Shown here piece after piece: positions 38,740-50,994 of a stretch of 64,000 nucleotides of DNA; position 1 is the stretch's first letter, and each line of letters starts with the position of its first letter. The position numbers and the translations under genes are program-made. The notes beneath the pieces were generated by a model. The model saw only the letters and a list, made by a program, of their open reading frames with translations. It was not told the DNA's origin and did no database searches. The DNA comes from Cymbidium sinense (lineage: Eukaryota > Streptophyta > Magnoliopsida > Asparagales > Orchidaceae): assembly GCA_021442155.1 (NCBI GenBank), contig CM038229.1:91793716-91857715 (forward strand). Direction: 5' to 3'.

Positions 38740-40320
38740 GGCTCACCACGCGACGCGTGTAAAGCGCGCTGACCGCCACCGCTAGAGATTAATTAGGGAT
38801 TAATAAAATGCTTAATTAATTCTTAATTTACTTAGGGAACTTCAAAAAATCATAACTCCTTCAAGAAAAATCAGAAAAACAAATAAGGAAAATGCTATGG
38901 ATAGATAATTTCATCTATAATATTTTAAAAATATTTTCAATGTATTTGGAATTCCCTTTTTCTCTGAATTTGGGTTTCTTTGCAAATATTAATTTAGTTT
39001 ATTATTCCCTAATTAAGTCATCAATTGATCTCAAATTTCTAGGGTTCATTTTAGGAGATGACCTCTACCTCCCCTAATTTTCTTGAGATTTATTAAGGCC
39101 TTAATTGAAAAAATTGCTAGCTCATTTCCTAATCACCTCTTTCATATAATTAAGGGTAATTAAGATATGATTAGTGGATTTATCCTATGATTGAGCTTGA
39201 TTAAGGTTATATCCAATGAATAAGGATTTTATAGAATAATTTTGGGGCATTTCCCCTAAGCTATTCCTTAAACCCCTTTTTATTTCCTTAATCCCTTCTT
39301 AATTAAGGGTTAATTTTGTAATTACCCCTTTAAACAATTTTTAAAACATCTAAAAATTTCTAGAACTTAATTAATCTTGGATAGATGCTTAGGTGTTCAA
39401 TAACCTAAGTCTAATTAAGGAAATTAAAACCCCTTTCATAAGTGTGAAGGGGTGTTTTAAAAGTACTTAAGCTAAACCTCTTAGTTTAACTAACTTTTAA
39501 TTATGAGCAAAATTACATTAGGCCTTTTCATTATTAGGTGCATTGCAAATTTAAATATCTTATGGATTTTATGTCATCTCATTGGCTCATAATAACTTAG
39601 TTAATTTTTTCTAAGGTGGTGTAGGTAAGGATTAATTAAGTCATTTAATTCATACATTAACCTAATCAACACTTAAAAGTAGATTTAATTATCTGAAAAT
39701 TAAACAAAAATCTAAAACACATGTGGGAATGTGTTAGGAACAGAAAACTCATCTCACCTTTTTAAAATTAAATCAAATTTCAAACTAAACAAAAAATATT
39801 TTAAAATTTACTTTGATTTATTCTAAATTTTTTATTCTTTAAGAATGTCTTTAGGATTTAAGTAAAGTGAGTTTTTTTACATGATTGCATTACTTTAGAT
39901 CTTTCCCAACATGTTAAGTTGTATGTCATGTGATTCATGGATTCATAAGCTGAACATATTTCTCCTCTAAGTTGAACATGTTCCTCACACTTAGAAAACT
40001 TGAACCTAAAGTCCTAAGCTAAGCATGCCACACAAACCTTCAAAACACACACATTAGCCTAAGTCACCACTTCTAGCTTTAGGTTATGTCAGTGCATTGT
40101 TTGATGTTATGTTTTATTTTGTGATGAATATTTTAGACTAGATGTTAGGGTATATATTCGTAGAATAAATGGTATGACTTGCTTAGTCTAACTATTCTTT
40201 TCTATAGGGGATTGTGTTTAAGGGGTGCTATCATAAATAAAAATATAAATGCTTCTTGCTTGCAGGTGCTTATACCCCTTAGCATAATTCATAGGCCAGG
40301 TGGACTTAGTCACCCATTTA
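38740..40320 (-). repeat. Family A fragment, inverse orientation
   Basis: Reverse-complement and partly deleted copy of family A. 'attggctcataa' near 39,580 and 'gtgtaggtaaggattaatta' near 39,618 match the 8,390-8,520 block inverted. 'ctcacacttagaaaact' near 39,985 and 'attagcctaagtcac' near 40,052 match the 12,310-12,390 junction inverted. No gene. Confidence 0.65.
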
Positions 40321-41431
40321 TTTTTTTTGTGTATAGCGTCTTAGCACGATGATATGAAGTTTTTTACTTCAAGAACAAAGAAGATAACACTTCGGTGCAA
40401 AGAGGATAGTGCCATAGTGCAAGGATCCATGAGTTTGTACCAAGAAAATTGAGAAGCTAGTGCCTTAGTGCTATAACAGTCAATGATGCAGTACTAAAAC
40501 CCGGACACAAATTTCATAAGATAGAGAGGACAACACATTGGCTCTACAGTAGGTAACGTCATGGCGCTAGAATTCGTGCAGAAGAGCAAGAAGATAGATC
40601 TGTTGGTGCTTAGATGCTACAAAGCAATAGAGTACATATATTTAGGTAGTTTTTTTTACAATTTTTCTTAATCTTTTAAATTTTTCTCATAAGAGGAAGT
40701 AAAGAGTGTGTATCCTATTGTAAGAAAAGCGTAGAAAAGCTTAAGTTAAATGCAATTTAGACTATTATTTTTATTTTCTTCATAGTGGATTACTAAATGG
40801 CTCCATGATTTTTTCTCATTCTCAGATTTTTTTTCCATGTTAGATCAAATATTCTACACGGATTTGTTTTATTTATTTTTATTCTAAATTTTGTTTTAGG
40901 TCTCTCAAATCATTTTTGGTCTGTTAGCATCCTCTTTCTCCCAAGACTAACTTAGAAGAGGCTTATGATTATTAAAGAGAAAGTTGAATAGCTTATTTGT
41001 GGGAATTCAGCTAATATTAATCTCTCTTTATTGCATATCAAATTAATTAGATCAATTATTTAATTTAATATATATGCATGGTAATCATATATAATTATTT
41101 TTTATTATTACTTTTCTAATAATGAGTAGAATAATATACTCTTTTTAATGTTTTGAATGTTTATAAGTACCATCATTTCCTTTAATACTAAATCAATGAT
41201 CAAGAATTATTTTCCCTTCTTGCGTAACACCTCAACTATTATTTTTTTATACAACTATAATTGTCTCAAAAAAATCTTAAATCTCCAATTGTTTCTTTCT
41301 CTCCATATAAAATCATTCAACTAGTAGTGAGGCAATAAGAGGCAGAATAGACTCTCTTTTGAATAGAAAATCTTATATATAAAAAAATATAAATGAATTG
41401 AGCATTAGACAAGATACTCTTGCTTCAAGTT
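40321..41431. other. AT-rich interval with GTGC-word patch
   Basis: From 40,340 to 40,640 short words such as 'agtgccatagtgcaagg' and 'tggtgcttagatgc' recur in degenerate form. A similar texture and the shared 'aagataacactt(c/g)gg' word occur at 63,440-64,000. The rest is AT-rich without a recognisable gene. Confidence 0.45.
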
Positions 41432-41628
41432 TATAAGAGCTCGTTCATATTCATTTGATTAATTAATTTAAAAAGCTTAATACTTTATAAGTACTTATTT
41501 ATTAAATGAATAAGTTTGAAAATCTTGATGCTCGGCTCATTTATGATTATGATCAATATCATTTACATATTTTGAATAAACTCAATTATGGCTCAATAGA
41601 AAGCTAGATCAAGACTCGTTATAATGTT
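41432..41628 (+). repeat. Segmental duplication, left half (split by the MULE)
   Basis: Matches 59,516-59,713, beginning 'tataagagctcgttcat' in both. The match to that copy is interrupted here by the 7.9-kb MULE and resumes at 49,490. Confidence 0.9.
41620..41628 (+). repeat. MULE target site duplication, left
   Basis: tataatgtt. It differs at one position from the right copy at 49,490-49,498 and from the empty paralogous site. Confidence 0.85.
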
Positions 41629-41683
41629 GGCTAAATTTTTAATTTAAGCACATTTTAAACATTAATTAGTAAAATGAGCATTA
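41629..41683 (+). repeat. MULE terminal inverted repeat, left
   Basis: 55 bases, the reverse complement of 49,435-49,489 with six mismatches. Looser similarity may continue inward. Confidence 0.9.
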
Positions 41684-41712
41684 AAAAAAATTAAAACTAA
41701 GTACAGTTGCAT

Positions 41713-41770
41713 GTTCAAAGGGCGACTGGCTCCACGTGGATTCCACGTCAGCATGAGTCACCCTTTGAAC
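41713..41770. other. Subterminal hairpin with a G-box in its loop
   Basis: Fourteen-base arms (gttcaaagggcgac at 41,713-41,726 and gtcaccctttgaac at 41,757-41,770, one mismatch) flank a 30-base loop. The loop contains the palindrome CACGTG at 41,733-41,738. It lies 30 bases inside the left terminal inverted repeat. Confidence 0.7.
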
Positions 41771-41799
41771 AGGCAACTGGCTATTCTTTTTTTTTTCAA

Positions 41800-42885
41800 A
41801 ACACTGTGGAGCAGAAGCGGTATTTTGGCCGTATCGGAGTCATCCGTTGTCGGAATCTAGCGATCTTGGTATTGTTAGAATTAAAACAGAAATCTCCACG
41901 ACTTTTATGTTGACCAAAAAATTCGATTGTGGCCCGTTATGCAGCAGTTTTTTTCAATGCTCACAAAATCTGCGGAGCCTTTTTGAAAAGTGCGGCCAGC
42001 CGTGGTATTTTGGCCATATCAAAGTCATCTGTTATCAGAATAAATTAATCTTGGTATCATTGGAATAAAAACAAAATTCTCTATAAATTTTATGTTGACC
42101 AAAAAAGGTGATAGTGACCCCTTGCATAGAAGTTTTTGCCAATGCTCGTAGAATCTACAGCTCCGTTTTAAAAAGTGCGACCAGCCGCGGTATTTTGGTC
42201 ATATCAGAGTCATCCATTGTCAGAATTGAGCGAGCTTGGTATTATTGGAATCAAAACAAAATTTCCCATGACTTTTATGTTGACCAATAAATGTGATTGT
42301 AGCCCCTTGCATAGCAGTTTTTGCTAATGCTCGCAAAATCTGCGGCGCAATTTTGAAAAGTGCGATCAGCCACGGTATTTTGGCCGTATCGGACTCGTAC
42401 ATTGTCGGAATTGAGGGAGCTTAATATCGTTAGAATTGGAACAAAATTTCTCATGACTTTTATGTTGACCAAAAAATGTGATTGTTGCCCCTTGCGTAGC
42501 AGTTTTTGCTAATGCTCGCAAAATCTTTGAAGTTGTTTTGAAAAGTGTAACCATCCACAGTATTTTGGCCGTATCGGAGTAGTTCATTGTCAAAATTGAG
42601 CAAGCTTGGTATCATTGGAATCGAAACAAAATTTCTCATGACTTTTATGTTGACCAAATAGCCCTGACTGTGGCCCGTTGTATAGCAGTTTTTGCGAATG
42701 CTTGCAAAATCAGTGGCGTCGTTTTGAAAAGTGTGACCAGCCACAATTTTTTGGCCATGTCAGAGTCGCCCATTGTCGAAATCGATCAAGCTTGATATCA
42801 TTAGAATCAGAATGAAAATTCCCACGATTTTTATGTTGACCCAAAAATACGATTGTGGCCCATTGCACATCAATTTTTGTGGATA
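41800..42885 (+). repeat. 185-base tandem satellite inside the MULE
   Basis: About 5.9 copies. The landmark atgttgacc occurs at 41,907, 42,092, 42,277, 42,462, 42,647 and 42,833, a spacing of 185-186 bases. Each unit also carries 'gtattttggcc' and 'tgctcgcaaaatc'. The apparent frames on both strands repeat with the array and are not genes. Confidence 0.95.
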
Positions 42886-43470
42886 TGGATGGATACAAAA
42901 TAACAATACTAGATATATTTTCTACAATATTTTACCAAAAAATATGGTATATCATCAAAGCTAATGTTGTTAATGCAATTCACATCTACTTTTTCATATC
43001 ATCAATTTTGTGTATCCAAATAGAAGAGATACATAAACTTGAGACTTATTCCTTTCCATAAACTTGAAGACATTAATAAAAAATAATAGATGTCGCAATC
43101 TCATTATAAAGCTTGCTACTTGAAATATTTATTCAACATGAAAAATTCATAGCTCTTGACTACTTCTCCAAACTTCTAAAATTCACATTTAAATACCATC
43201 AAGATATCACTTATCTTCCTCAAGCCAAAATGCAATTTACTCAGAATAAAAAATATATAACATAGAAAAACATTATAACAATGACATAATAGTAATATGT
43301 ACATAAAGCTATCATACGATCTATAAATAAAGATGACAAATGATGATATCTAATGATGACGGTGTCTACGTGATAAAAGTGTGTCACTCTTTGGAGTATA
43401 CTGAGCAAGTGGTCTTTGAGGATGGTCTCGCAAATGGTGTTTTTGTCTTTGCGCTTCATCTTCTTTGTGA

Positions 43471-44881
43471 TTAGTCTAGATCACCAAGGGGTGTAACATC
43501 GGATATCTCTGGTGATGCTCCAAGATGGAAGGGGACAGTGGGGTACACTCTGTGCATATGCAGCATATAGGTCAGTGGGTGAGGATATATGGGAGGGTCT
43601 ACTGCCTGCCATGATAGAAATGGACTGAACATGGCTTCCTGATATGAGTATAGAGCTGGTGTGTCAAATACATAATTGTATGGACCAACATCTAGTACAG
43701 ACGATGGACATGCATCAAATTCTGATGTGGTGAAAAGCGAAAGTCGCAAAAGAACTATTCATCTACCACATTATCGAAATGTGCATATTCTTGTGTAGTT
43801 CCCTGCATAACTCTTCATAAGTGTTGATCGAATGCTAAAAATCAATATCCTGATCTCTCCTGAAATAAGGCTGAAAAATATCTTGTGCATCCAAGATATG
43901 TTCACACTGTAGAAAATAAAATGTATTTTAGTACTCATTAAGTATAAATATTTAGTTAACATAAAGTTTTTCAGTGCTTATCATTAGTCTCTCTCCAGGA
44001 GCTCGAGGATAGTAAGTGGTAGGAGCAATGGTCGGAGCCCTCAGCATGTAAAATGAAGCCCATAATCGATACCACCTCATGTATCGACTGACAACCGGGT
44101 CAACGGGAAGTGTAACATCATCCACAACGATAATCATGTCATGTCTAGCCTCTACTATGATATATAAACTGGTGATAATCAACCCAATCAACATCAGTCT
44201 TCCCGCAACCATCAACTCGCTGAAATGAAGGATATATAGGCACCACGTCAACTCTAGGTGACAAACCAAACTGTCTCAGCATACGATCTGGGAGGTACCA
44301 CTCAACTCTTTTCCAGCTGATCAAAGGTACCCTGACGAGCCAAATCTTCTGAACAACCAAGCAAACACCGGCAACTCTAGTGCGTACCTACTATCCGTAC
44401 GGCTCCCATATCACCTACACATTAAAGAAAAATTAAATGACATTTATATGATTGTAGAGGAGATAGTATAAATAAATTGTGCTCTTAGTTATACCTGACT
44501 CTATAACAACCCATCAAACTCATCTCTATACACTCTAACATGGTCTGGTGCCATCTCTCATAGGTAACCCTCATTGTGTAGTCCATCCATAAATTTAGGG
44601 CAGTTCACCGACCACTATCTAAACATCAGTAGATGTGATGCTGCCTCAAGAATTGTCGCCTATAAGATATGAATTGAGGAATTAATAAAATATGCATTTG
44701 CTTTAAGCTAGCTTTTACAAATAATAAATCATACCAGATCTGTATGCGCAGCCCTGTGTCTCACACCCAAAAAGGCGATGCTGGGGTGTACCTCTACTGG
44801 TGCAAGCCCGTAGTCTATTAGAGGCTCCTCGGTTCAACGTCTACGCTGACGTCTACTTGCTCCTACTTCCTCAAATGTCAT
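43471..44881 (-). pseudogene. Plant mobile domain (PMD) protein remnant of the MULE
   Basis: Plant mobile domains occur in transposons and in host proteins (MAIN/MAIL and the 'serine/threonine phosphatase 7 long form' homologs) that act in silencing. Minus-strand reading starts MTFEEVGASRRQRRR at 44,881 and meets a stop (an expected Arg codon is TGA). Exon-like segments are separated by short introns with GT starts near 44,735 and 44,493. The core words WKRVEWYLPDRMLRQFGLSP (near 44,310) and PVDPVVSRYMRWYR (near 44,090) identify the family. A C-terminal part at 43,471-43,749 (SPFLSWQAVDPP, YPTVPFHLGAS) remains open. Multiple stops make it non-functional. It lies downstream of the transposase on the same strand. 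Confidence 0.75.
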
Positions 44882-45326
44882 TTGATCTGTCTGGTGCACA
44901 ACTTCAAAAAGTACATGTCAATACCATAAAATAAAAAAACATCGGAAGTAAACAGCAGCAGTATAGAAAAAAAGTTAGAACTACACACTAACAAGAACAC
45001 GCTGCTCATAAGTGAACAACATCAGTAAATAAACAACTACAACTCATAAGCAAATAACAGCCCAACACAGTAGACACATCCAACATACACAGGTGCACAA
45101 AGACATACAACCGAAAAAAAAATAGACTACTATCAACACACAGCTACTAGCAATAGTATCGAGAAAAATATAGACAACTAGCAACAGTACAAAGAAAAAT
45201 ACAGTACAGACGTACACAGTAACAAGAACACACAGGTATGTAGTGAAAAGCGAGACATACCCAACACCAGTACGAAAACAACAACAGTACAAAAATAAAA
45301 TAATGCAGCAATTCATCACACACACA

Positions 45327-47905
45327 CTAAGTCCTACGTAATCGATTTTGCGGACAAGTAGCTCTATTGTGGCCAATATTTTTGCACACTCCACATATTC
45401 TGTTACTTCGTTGTGCATTCTCATTCATTGTGTTAATATATCTCCATGTCGTGGGTCTGCCGAATCACCTTCTGATATTTAGGGGTGTTAGTTCAATCAG
45501 ATGACGATCAGACAGACATGATGGCCAATCAGCTCGATCCAAAATGACATGGAATTCACCTTCGTACGTACTTTGGTACATTTGCAATGTGTAATAGCGG
45601 GATACATACTGTGCATGGCTAAAATTTCTTTGCCCTAACAGAGCTATAACATGTGAACATGGCATGCAAAATAATTGTGGCTACCTGCATGTACAACTGC
45701 AACTGCTTTGTTCTTGCAGTTCAACCTTAAATGACATGGAGGACATGCTAAACACCTAAAATTCATTTAAATTAATTCTTGTGGATTCTGGACATCTCTT
45801 AGCTTCACGCTCATTCTGTTCCAGCATCACCTTGGCACACGGTGTGAATATCGAATCACTCTGCCTAATCAAATCAGAAGTTGTCTCAAGGCATTTGGTG
45901 AAAATTGATACAAGATTGTAATGTAATAATTGCATCCGTGCCCTCTTCAGCACACCATTGAAACACTCTGATGCGTTAGTGGTCATGGTACCATAACGAT
46001 ATCCACCATCATGAGTCAATGATCACTTCGCTGCATCTCTAGCAAGCAACCAATCAGCAGCCTCTGTTTTGATATTCCTGATGTCTGTCATGTAACGTGT
46101 GAATGTGTGAATATCATTTGTATTACCTATCACATACATCTTTTGGCACATAAACTCAACATTGAAAATGCCCATAGTTCTGCATGCCTTCTTGAAATTC
46201 TCTCTAAGATGGCATATGTAGTGCCGATGTTTAGCCTAGGGAAAAAATTTGCTGCACCCACTTACTAAGCCTGAATGTCGGTCAGAAATAATGCATAAAT
46301 CAGCCCGAGTATATATAAGCAGAATCAGTCCTGTAATGTCCTAATAAACCAAGCCCGGGACTCATTTAATTATGCTTCAACTACTGTAAAAGCTAGCATA
46401 TATAAGCCATTATTTGTATCAATCTCAACTGCAGTAAGAAGAGTTCCTCTGTACTTTCTCAACAAAAATGTGCTATCAAGACTTAAGACTGGTCTGCAAG
46501 ATTGTCAACCAACAATTGATGGCCCAAATGACCAGAATATGCATTGAAAATATCCAGATTCACTTGACTGAATACGGTACAATGTGTCAGGCATAACTGC
46601 ACATACAATAGTTATGAAATGATCCAGTGAACGGTAAAACTCTTCCCAACTGCCAAAAATAGCCTATATGGTCTTTCTGCGTGCATCCCAAGATTTCATA
46701 TAAGATACCCTAATGTTAAATTTTGATTCCATATGGCCAATAATTTCCCTAGGCTTCAAATCCAACTGATATTTAATGATAGGTTGGATGAAGTAGCTAA
46801 TAAACTGTGAGGTGCATTGCTTATGTCCAGTACTCAATATCGAATGAGTACATGTGTGTGGGGCAGCTATACTAGATATCCTCAGGGCACCACTCAGCCT
46901 CTTGCTTGCATGGGCATGTAGATGCCATATGCACGGCCTACTGGGATGACTGTTATGTATGCAAAGTACATCAAACCTTGCCTTGTTGGAGTCACATGTT
47001 GCATACTCAACGTTATTTGTGATGGACCAATCCTGAATAGTAAATTTAAGCTGTCTTTTATCATGAAAATACATCCCCTCAATTAAGTCAGCTGGAATGA
47101 AATTCTATTCTAGAAAGATAGAATCTTCTGAGAGGCTATCAAAATTCAATTGTTCATCCCATTCTTGTGCTATCCGGCAGGCCTGAATATAATCGTTGCT
47201 ACTGAACATGTGTTCCTCAGCTATGTTCGTTTTGTTTAGAGTGATCTCTTAGCAAGTGACCACTCCCAGAGTATGCACATTGATCTTCTCCAATGTCACA
47301 TTCACTATCAGTTGTGTCAGAACTCGTTGCACTAGGCATTATTTCGTAGCCCTCATCTTCAGTCGGTAACAGTGCTACATGATCACCATGGTATTCACCC
47401 CTACTAGCAGAAGTAGAGGCAATATGATGAACACGAGTAGGAGATGCAGTAACATCTCTCTCATCGGTGTTGTAAATTACGACGTAGTGTATAATATTAA
47501 AATAGAAAAGATTAATTAAATTATGACTTCGATGTACGTACCTACGAAAGCCTTCATTGACGTCGGTCTGATATGGTTCATGTAAAAGTATAGTCGTGTG
47601 TACAGTTTCAAATGGAGAAACTTCAACTCCAGTAAAATTATGAACCTCTCTATCATCTGTTCGTTTCAACTCAACTTCGACATATACAATCAGAGGTTGT
47701 ATACTTGCTGCATTAATGACACACTCATGTACTTCATCGTCATTTATTGGAGAAGCAATGAAACCGGCACCAACAGGAAATTTACATATGATATTAACTC
47801 TAAAACGTGTCGGATCAATTTTTAGTGACCTCATGATTCGATTCTGTAACCTTGCAAAATCAATCCGATGTGAAACTTGTATAGGATGATTTTTCCACCA
47901 ATTTA
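45327..47905 (-). pseudogene. MULE transposase (MuDR-type) remnant
   Basis: The transposase would cut and move the element. In minus-strand order, the N-terminal region reads RIDFARLQNRIMRSLKIDP (about 47,870-47,810). An acidic linker follows near 47,330. The MuDR DNA-binding region reads FTIQDWSITNNVEYATCDS (near 47,040), ending in HTC. A DDE-region segment, LSLDSTFLLRKYRGTLLTAVE, lies near 46,440. The next recognisable word is GTMTTNASECFNGVLKRAR near 45,970. The SWIM zinc finger has PCSHVIALLG near 45,650, and a final CCHC knuckle, CGVCKNIGHNRATC, lies near 45,370. Many stops and frameshifts interrupt it, mostly between 46,660 and 46,020. The true start is upstream of the Met at 47,834, because family-like sequence precedes it in frame. 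Confidence 0.85.
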
Positions 47906-49434
47906 TGTAGGGAAGAAGTCCTCATGAACATTGAGTTGGCCGCTGCAATATAATACTAAATAAATTGTGTCTAAACTCTTATTTGAATCTAAAAATGTGT
48001 ATTGGAGACACGAAAGTTGAATATCACACATGTTTAAATCAATCAGATTCATAAGAACTATATGGATCGCACTATATACATGTATAATATCACCTAACCC
48101 TAACAAAAATGACTCAAATAATCTAAAAAAAATTGACCAACATAAAAATTTTCTGCCACTACAGGTACATCTAAAAGATTTTAATTATGAGTTGTAATTT
48201 ACATTGAGCAAATAGCAATAACCATAATCCAATGAATAAACATACAATAAAACATAAATAAATGAACACATAAACACATTATTTAAAACAAACACCATTT
48301 CAAATAGCACACAAAATAGCACACAAACATTATTTAAAACATTCACATAAATGAGCACACAAATATCATTTCAAATAGCTTCACAATCATAAATTTGACC
48401 ATTCTCAATGCATGAAATTCTTGATGCATCAATCAACTAAAATATAGTGAAAATATGTATTGAAAATAAAGGAATAAACTTCTGGTTTTAACTATTGAAA
48501 GCTAGAATAAAATAATAGTCTCATCGTCTCCAAAAAAAGCAAATATAAAACAATACATATTTTTCTGTACAAATTTACTACATAGGTAATAGTTAATCGT
48601 GTTTCAAGCTCATAACATATGATTGCACTAACGACATAAAAAAGTACGACACTAGGACTCAATTTCTATTAAAGTAAAGATAACCAAAATAAATAGCACC
48701 TTGAATCTCAAATCCCAAATCTTATTTTCAATTTTTGACATCTAATCTATAATCCTTGTAGTCTTCATACCCAAAAAAATATCATTTATTCACAACTGCT
48801 ATTCTGCCAGTAAGTAATTGTAAGATCTGAGATAACTACTAATTTCTCAATCATCCATAAGCACAAAACAACAAATGATAAATAAATATACAATAAATAT
48901 AATATTTGAAATACAAAAAAGTTACTTAAAATATACATAAAACACACATAAATACACATAAAACATATATAATACACATAAATACATATAAAACATACAG
49001 GTGACTTTAAACGAACATGTGTTCCTCATTTATTTGCAAAATTTACATTTCTCCTAAAATATCAAATCCCACAACACATACCTAAATCCTAAAACTAACT
49101 AATCACATGTTAAAACACACATAATCAACATTTTAATGCTTTTTTTTCTTTAAAAAAAGGAGTTTCAAAAAAATACTTGCTGTTGCGAAAACCTAAATCC
49201 ACTCGAAAATGCCGACAATGTCCGTTTGAATGGGAGGGAGATGGCGATGGATGGCCATGACTAGTTGACTACGAGGTCTAGCTAGCGGGTGAGCTAAGGG
49301 CAACTGCGGCACTGACCAAAACGATGTCCCGATCTCAGTGGGGGACGATTTAAAAAAAAAGGCTTAAGCGTCACGCCTAACATCGAATCTAGGTGGCACC
49401 GTCGTGAATGAGATGGCCTTTTTAAAAAAAAATG
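47906..49434. other. Non-coding 5' region of the MULE
   Basis: AT-rich sequence between the transposase start and the right terminal inverted repeat. It includes a degenerate 'acacataaa' microsatellite near 48,930-49,000 and a GC-richer 200-base stretch near 49,190-49,420 that may hold the promoter. No gene seen. Confidence 0.5.
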
Positions 49435-49489
49435 TAATGCTCATTTCGCTAATTATAGTTTGAAATGTGCCTAAATTAAAAATTTAGCC
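49435..49489 (-). repeat. MULE terminal inverted repeat, right
   Basis: Partner of 41,629-41,683; outer end reads aaatttagcc. Followed directly by the target duplication. Confidence 0.9.
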
Positions 49490-49498
49490 TATAATATT
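49490..49498 (+). repeat. MULE target site duplication, right
   Basis: tataatatt, identical to the uninterrupted sequence at 59,705-59,713. Confidence 0.85.
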
Positions 49499-50004
49499 CA
49501 ATGTTAAGAGTCAATTAAGTAATTTATAAACTAATTAATAGCAATATTAACCAATTCAAAATAAAAATAAATTATTAAATTGATTAAAATTTTAAATATT
49601 ATTAATTAAAAAAAAAGCTAAATCTTTTCCGCACCTAAGTTTTATCTCACCCGAATTTTTTTTCACTTAATTTATTTCTTATATTTCAATGTTTTCTTAA
49701 CCTCTCTATTCTTTTTAGTCCCTAGAGGGGTTGGTATAGTTATAAATGAATTTCAAAATAAAATTTAAAGAAGAATTAGTCAGTGGTCTAACCACTAGCG
49801 AGCGAGTCAAAAAAATCTGGTTGAATTGTCAACTGCTCTATGAAGTTACCATTCAAGCCCATCGATATCATGTACAAAAATGATGGAAGGAAGGACAGTC
49901 GATGGACATTGGAAGGGATAAGGAAAACTGGAATCAGTCTCCTTTGGTCTTTCTCCATGGCCGATACGATTGAACGTTCCACAGCCCTCGCCTGACCTTG
50001 TAGA
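49490..50004 (+). repeat. Segmental duplication, right half
   Basis: Matches 59,705-60,265, which ends about 340 bases before the sphinganine hydroxylase start codon. Shared words are 'aatcttttccgcacctaag', 'cagtggtctaaccactagcg' and 'cctgaccttgtaga'. It ends abruptly at 50,004. This copy has the 41-base unit once (with changes) where the gene-proximal copy has it twice. Minus-strand frames in both copies end alike but differ upstream, so a shared gene is not supported. Confidence 0.9.
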
Positions 50005-50990
50005 GAAATTTTTTTATAAATAAGTATTAAATTAATCTTAATTAATTTTAAAATAGATACAATCATCCATTAAATGGGTGATTGGCGTATTTTAGCTTCG
50101 CCTGACACGTGACGATCAATTTTTAAACACCGACCCACATCTATCCTGACCTTGCTTGCTTTCTCCTCGATCGACAAGTAGACACTGGGACCATGACCTC
50201 CCTCAAGCATCCACGGCCACTCCACCTCCCCTCGCCTCGCCTCCACTCGTAGATTGTCGAGACCTCCACCGACAAAAGCACTACGACATGATCGACCTCG
50301 CCTCTCCGTCACGATTCCCCAAGGTATAATTATCAGATTTATTTTGAACTTTATTATGAAGATGTTTGGGTGTGTAGGGTTTAGGATTTGATGCGACTCT
50401 ACGTTAAGTTTATTATGAAAGAATGTGATCTTGTTGTATAGGCGTGTCAATAGATGCATCTCCAATTTTAGGTTTGCATTTTGTGAACTGGATTTTGTAG
50501 GCTTGGATGTTTAAGGTTTTGTTTAGGTTTTTTTTTAAGCTTTACGTTAAGTATTAAATAAATGTTATTTACTTAGTGAGCATTATCGAGCCCTAAATTA
50601 TTTAAAATTAACTTTACACAGAAGGATTTTTGCTCAAGTATGTACATTTTGATCATCAAATACTGTATGTTAGTTGATAAGTATACTTTAGAATGAGTCA
50701 AGAGCTCGTTTCCTTGATCATTTTCTATGATGGGCAACTGATCTTTGATGATCAGTTTATTCCAAATTATATTAGTGGAAGAAATCGTCCTATGCAAGTC
50801 GCATCATGCAAGCTTAGAAGATTTAAAACAGAAAGTGTCGAGTATGAAATTGTCACTTACATTAAGTTTGTTGCCATAATATAGAACCATGCAAACAGTA
50901 TTTGAACTCTTTTTTAACTAACAATAATCCTAAACACCAAGAATCCTTTATCTCACATGGTCAAAGAAAAAATTTAATTCAGGATATAGT
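50005..50990. other. Interval with no confident gene
   Basis: Contains a GC-richer patch at 50,100-50,330. A plus-strand frame at 50,693-50,884 reads LVSLIIFYDGQLIFDDQF and GRNRPMQVASC, loosely like the N-terminus of some MULE proteins. That resemblance is weak and no further domain follows. Confidence 0.35.
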
Positions 50991-50994
50991 ACAC

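Larger units (their letters stand above)
41629..49489 (-). mobile_element. Mutator-like element (MULE), 7,861 bp
   Basis: A complete but decayed MULE. Its ends are 55-base terminal inverted repeats beginning ggctaaatttttaattta, 49 of 55 bases matching. It is flanked by a 9-base target duplication (tataatgtt on the left, tataatatt on the right, one mismatch), the length usual for MULEs. The unsplit paralogous site at 59,705-59,713 has tataatatt once, which confirms both edges. Inside, on the minus strand, are a transposase pseudogene and a plant mobile domain pseudogene. The far (left) end carries a 185-base satellite. Confidence 0.93.

Noticed and set aside
41707..42964. Many short frames on both strands
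   Set aside because: They recur with the 185-base satellite period and are artefacts of the array.
45044..45424. Cys-rich, hydrophobic minus-strand frame of 126 codons
   Set aside because: It overlaps the zinc knuckle of the MULE transposase in another frame and continues into non-coding sequence.
50693..50884. MULE-like N-terminal protein fragment
   Set aside because: The resemblance (FYDGQ..., RNRPMQV) is short, and nothing MULE-like follows. Kept only as a remark in the interval entry.
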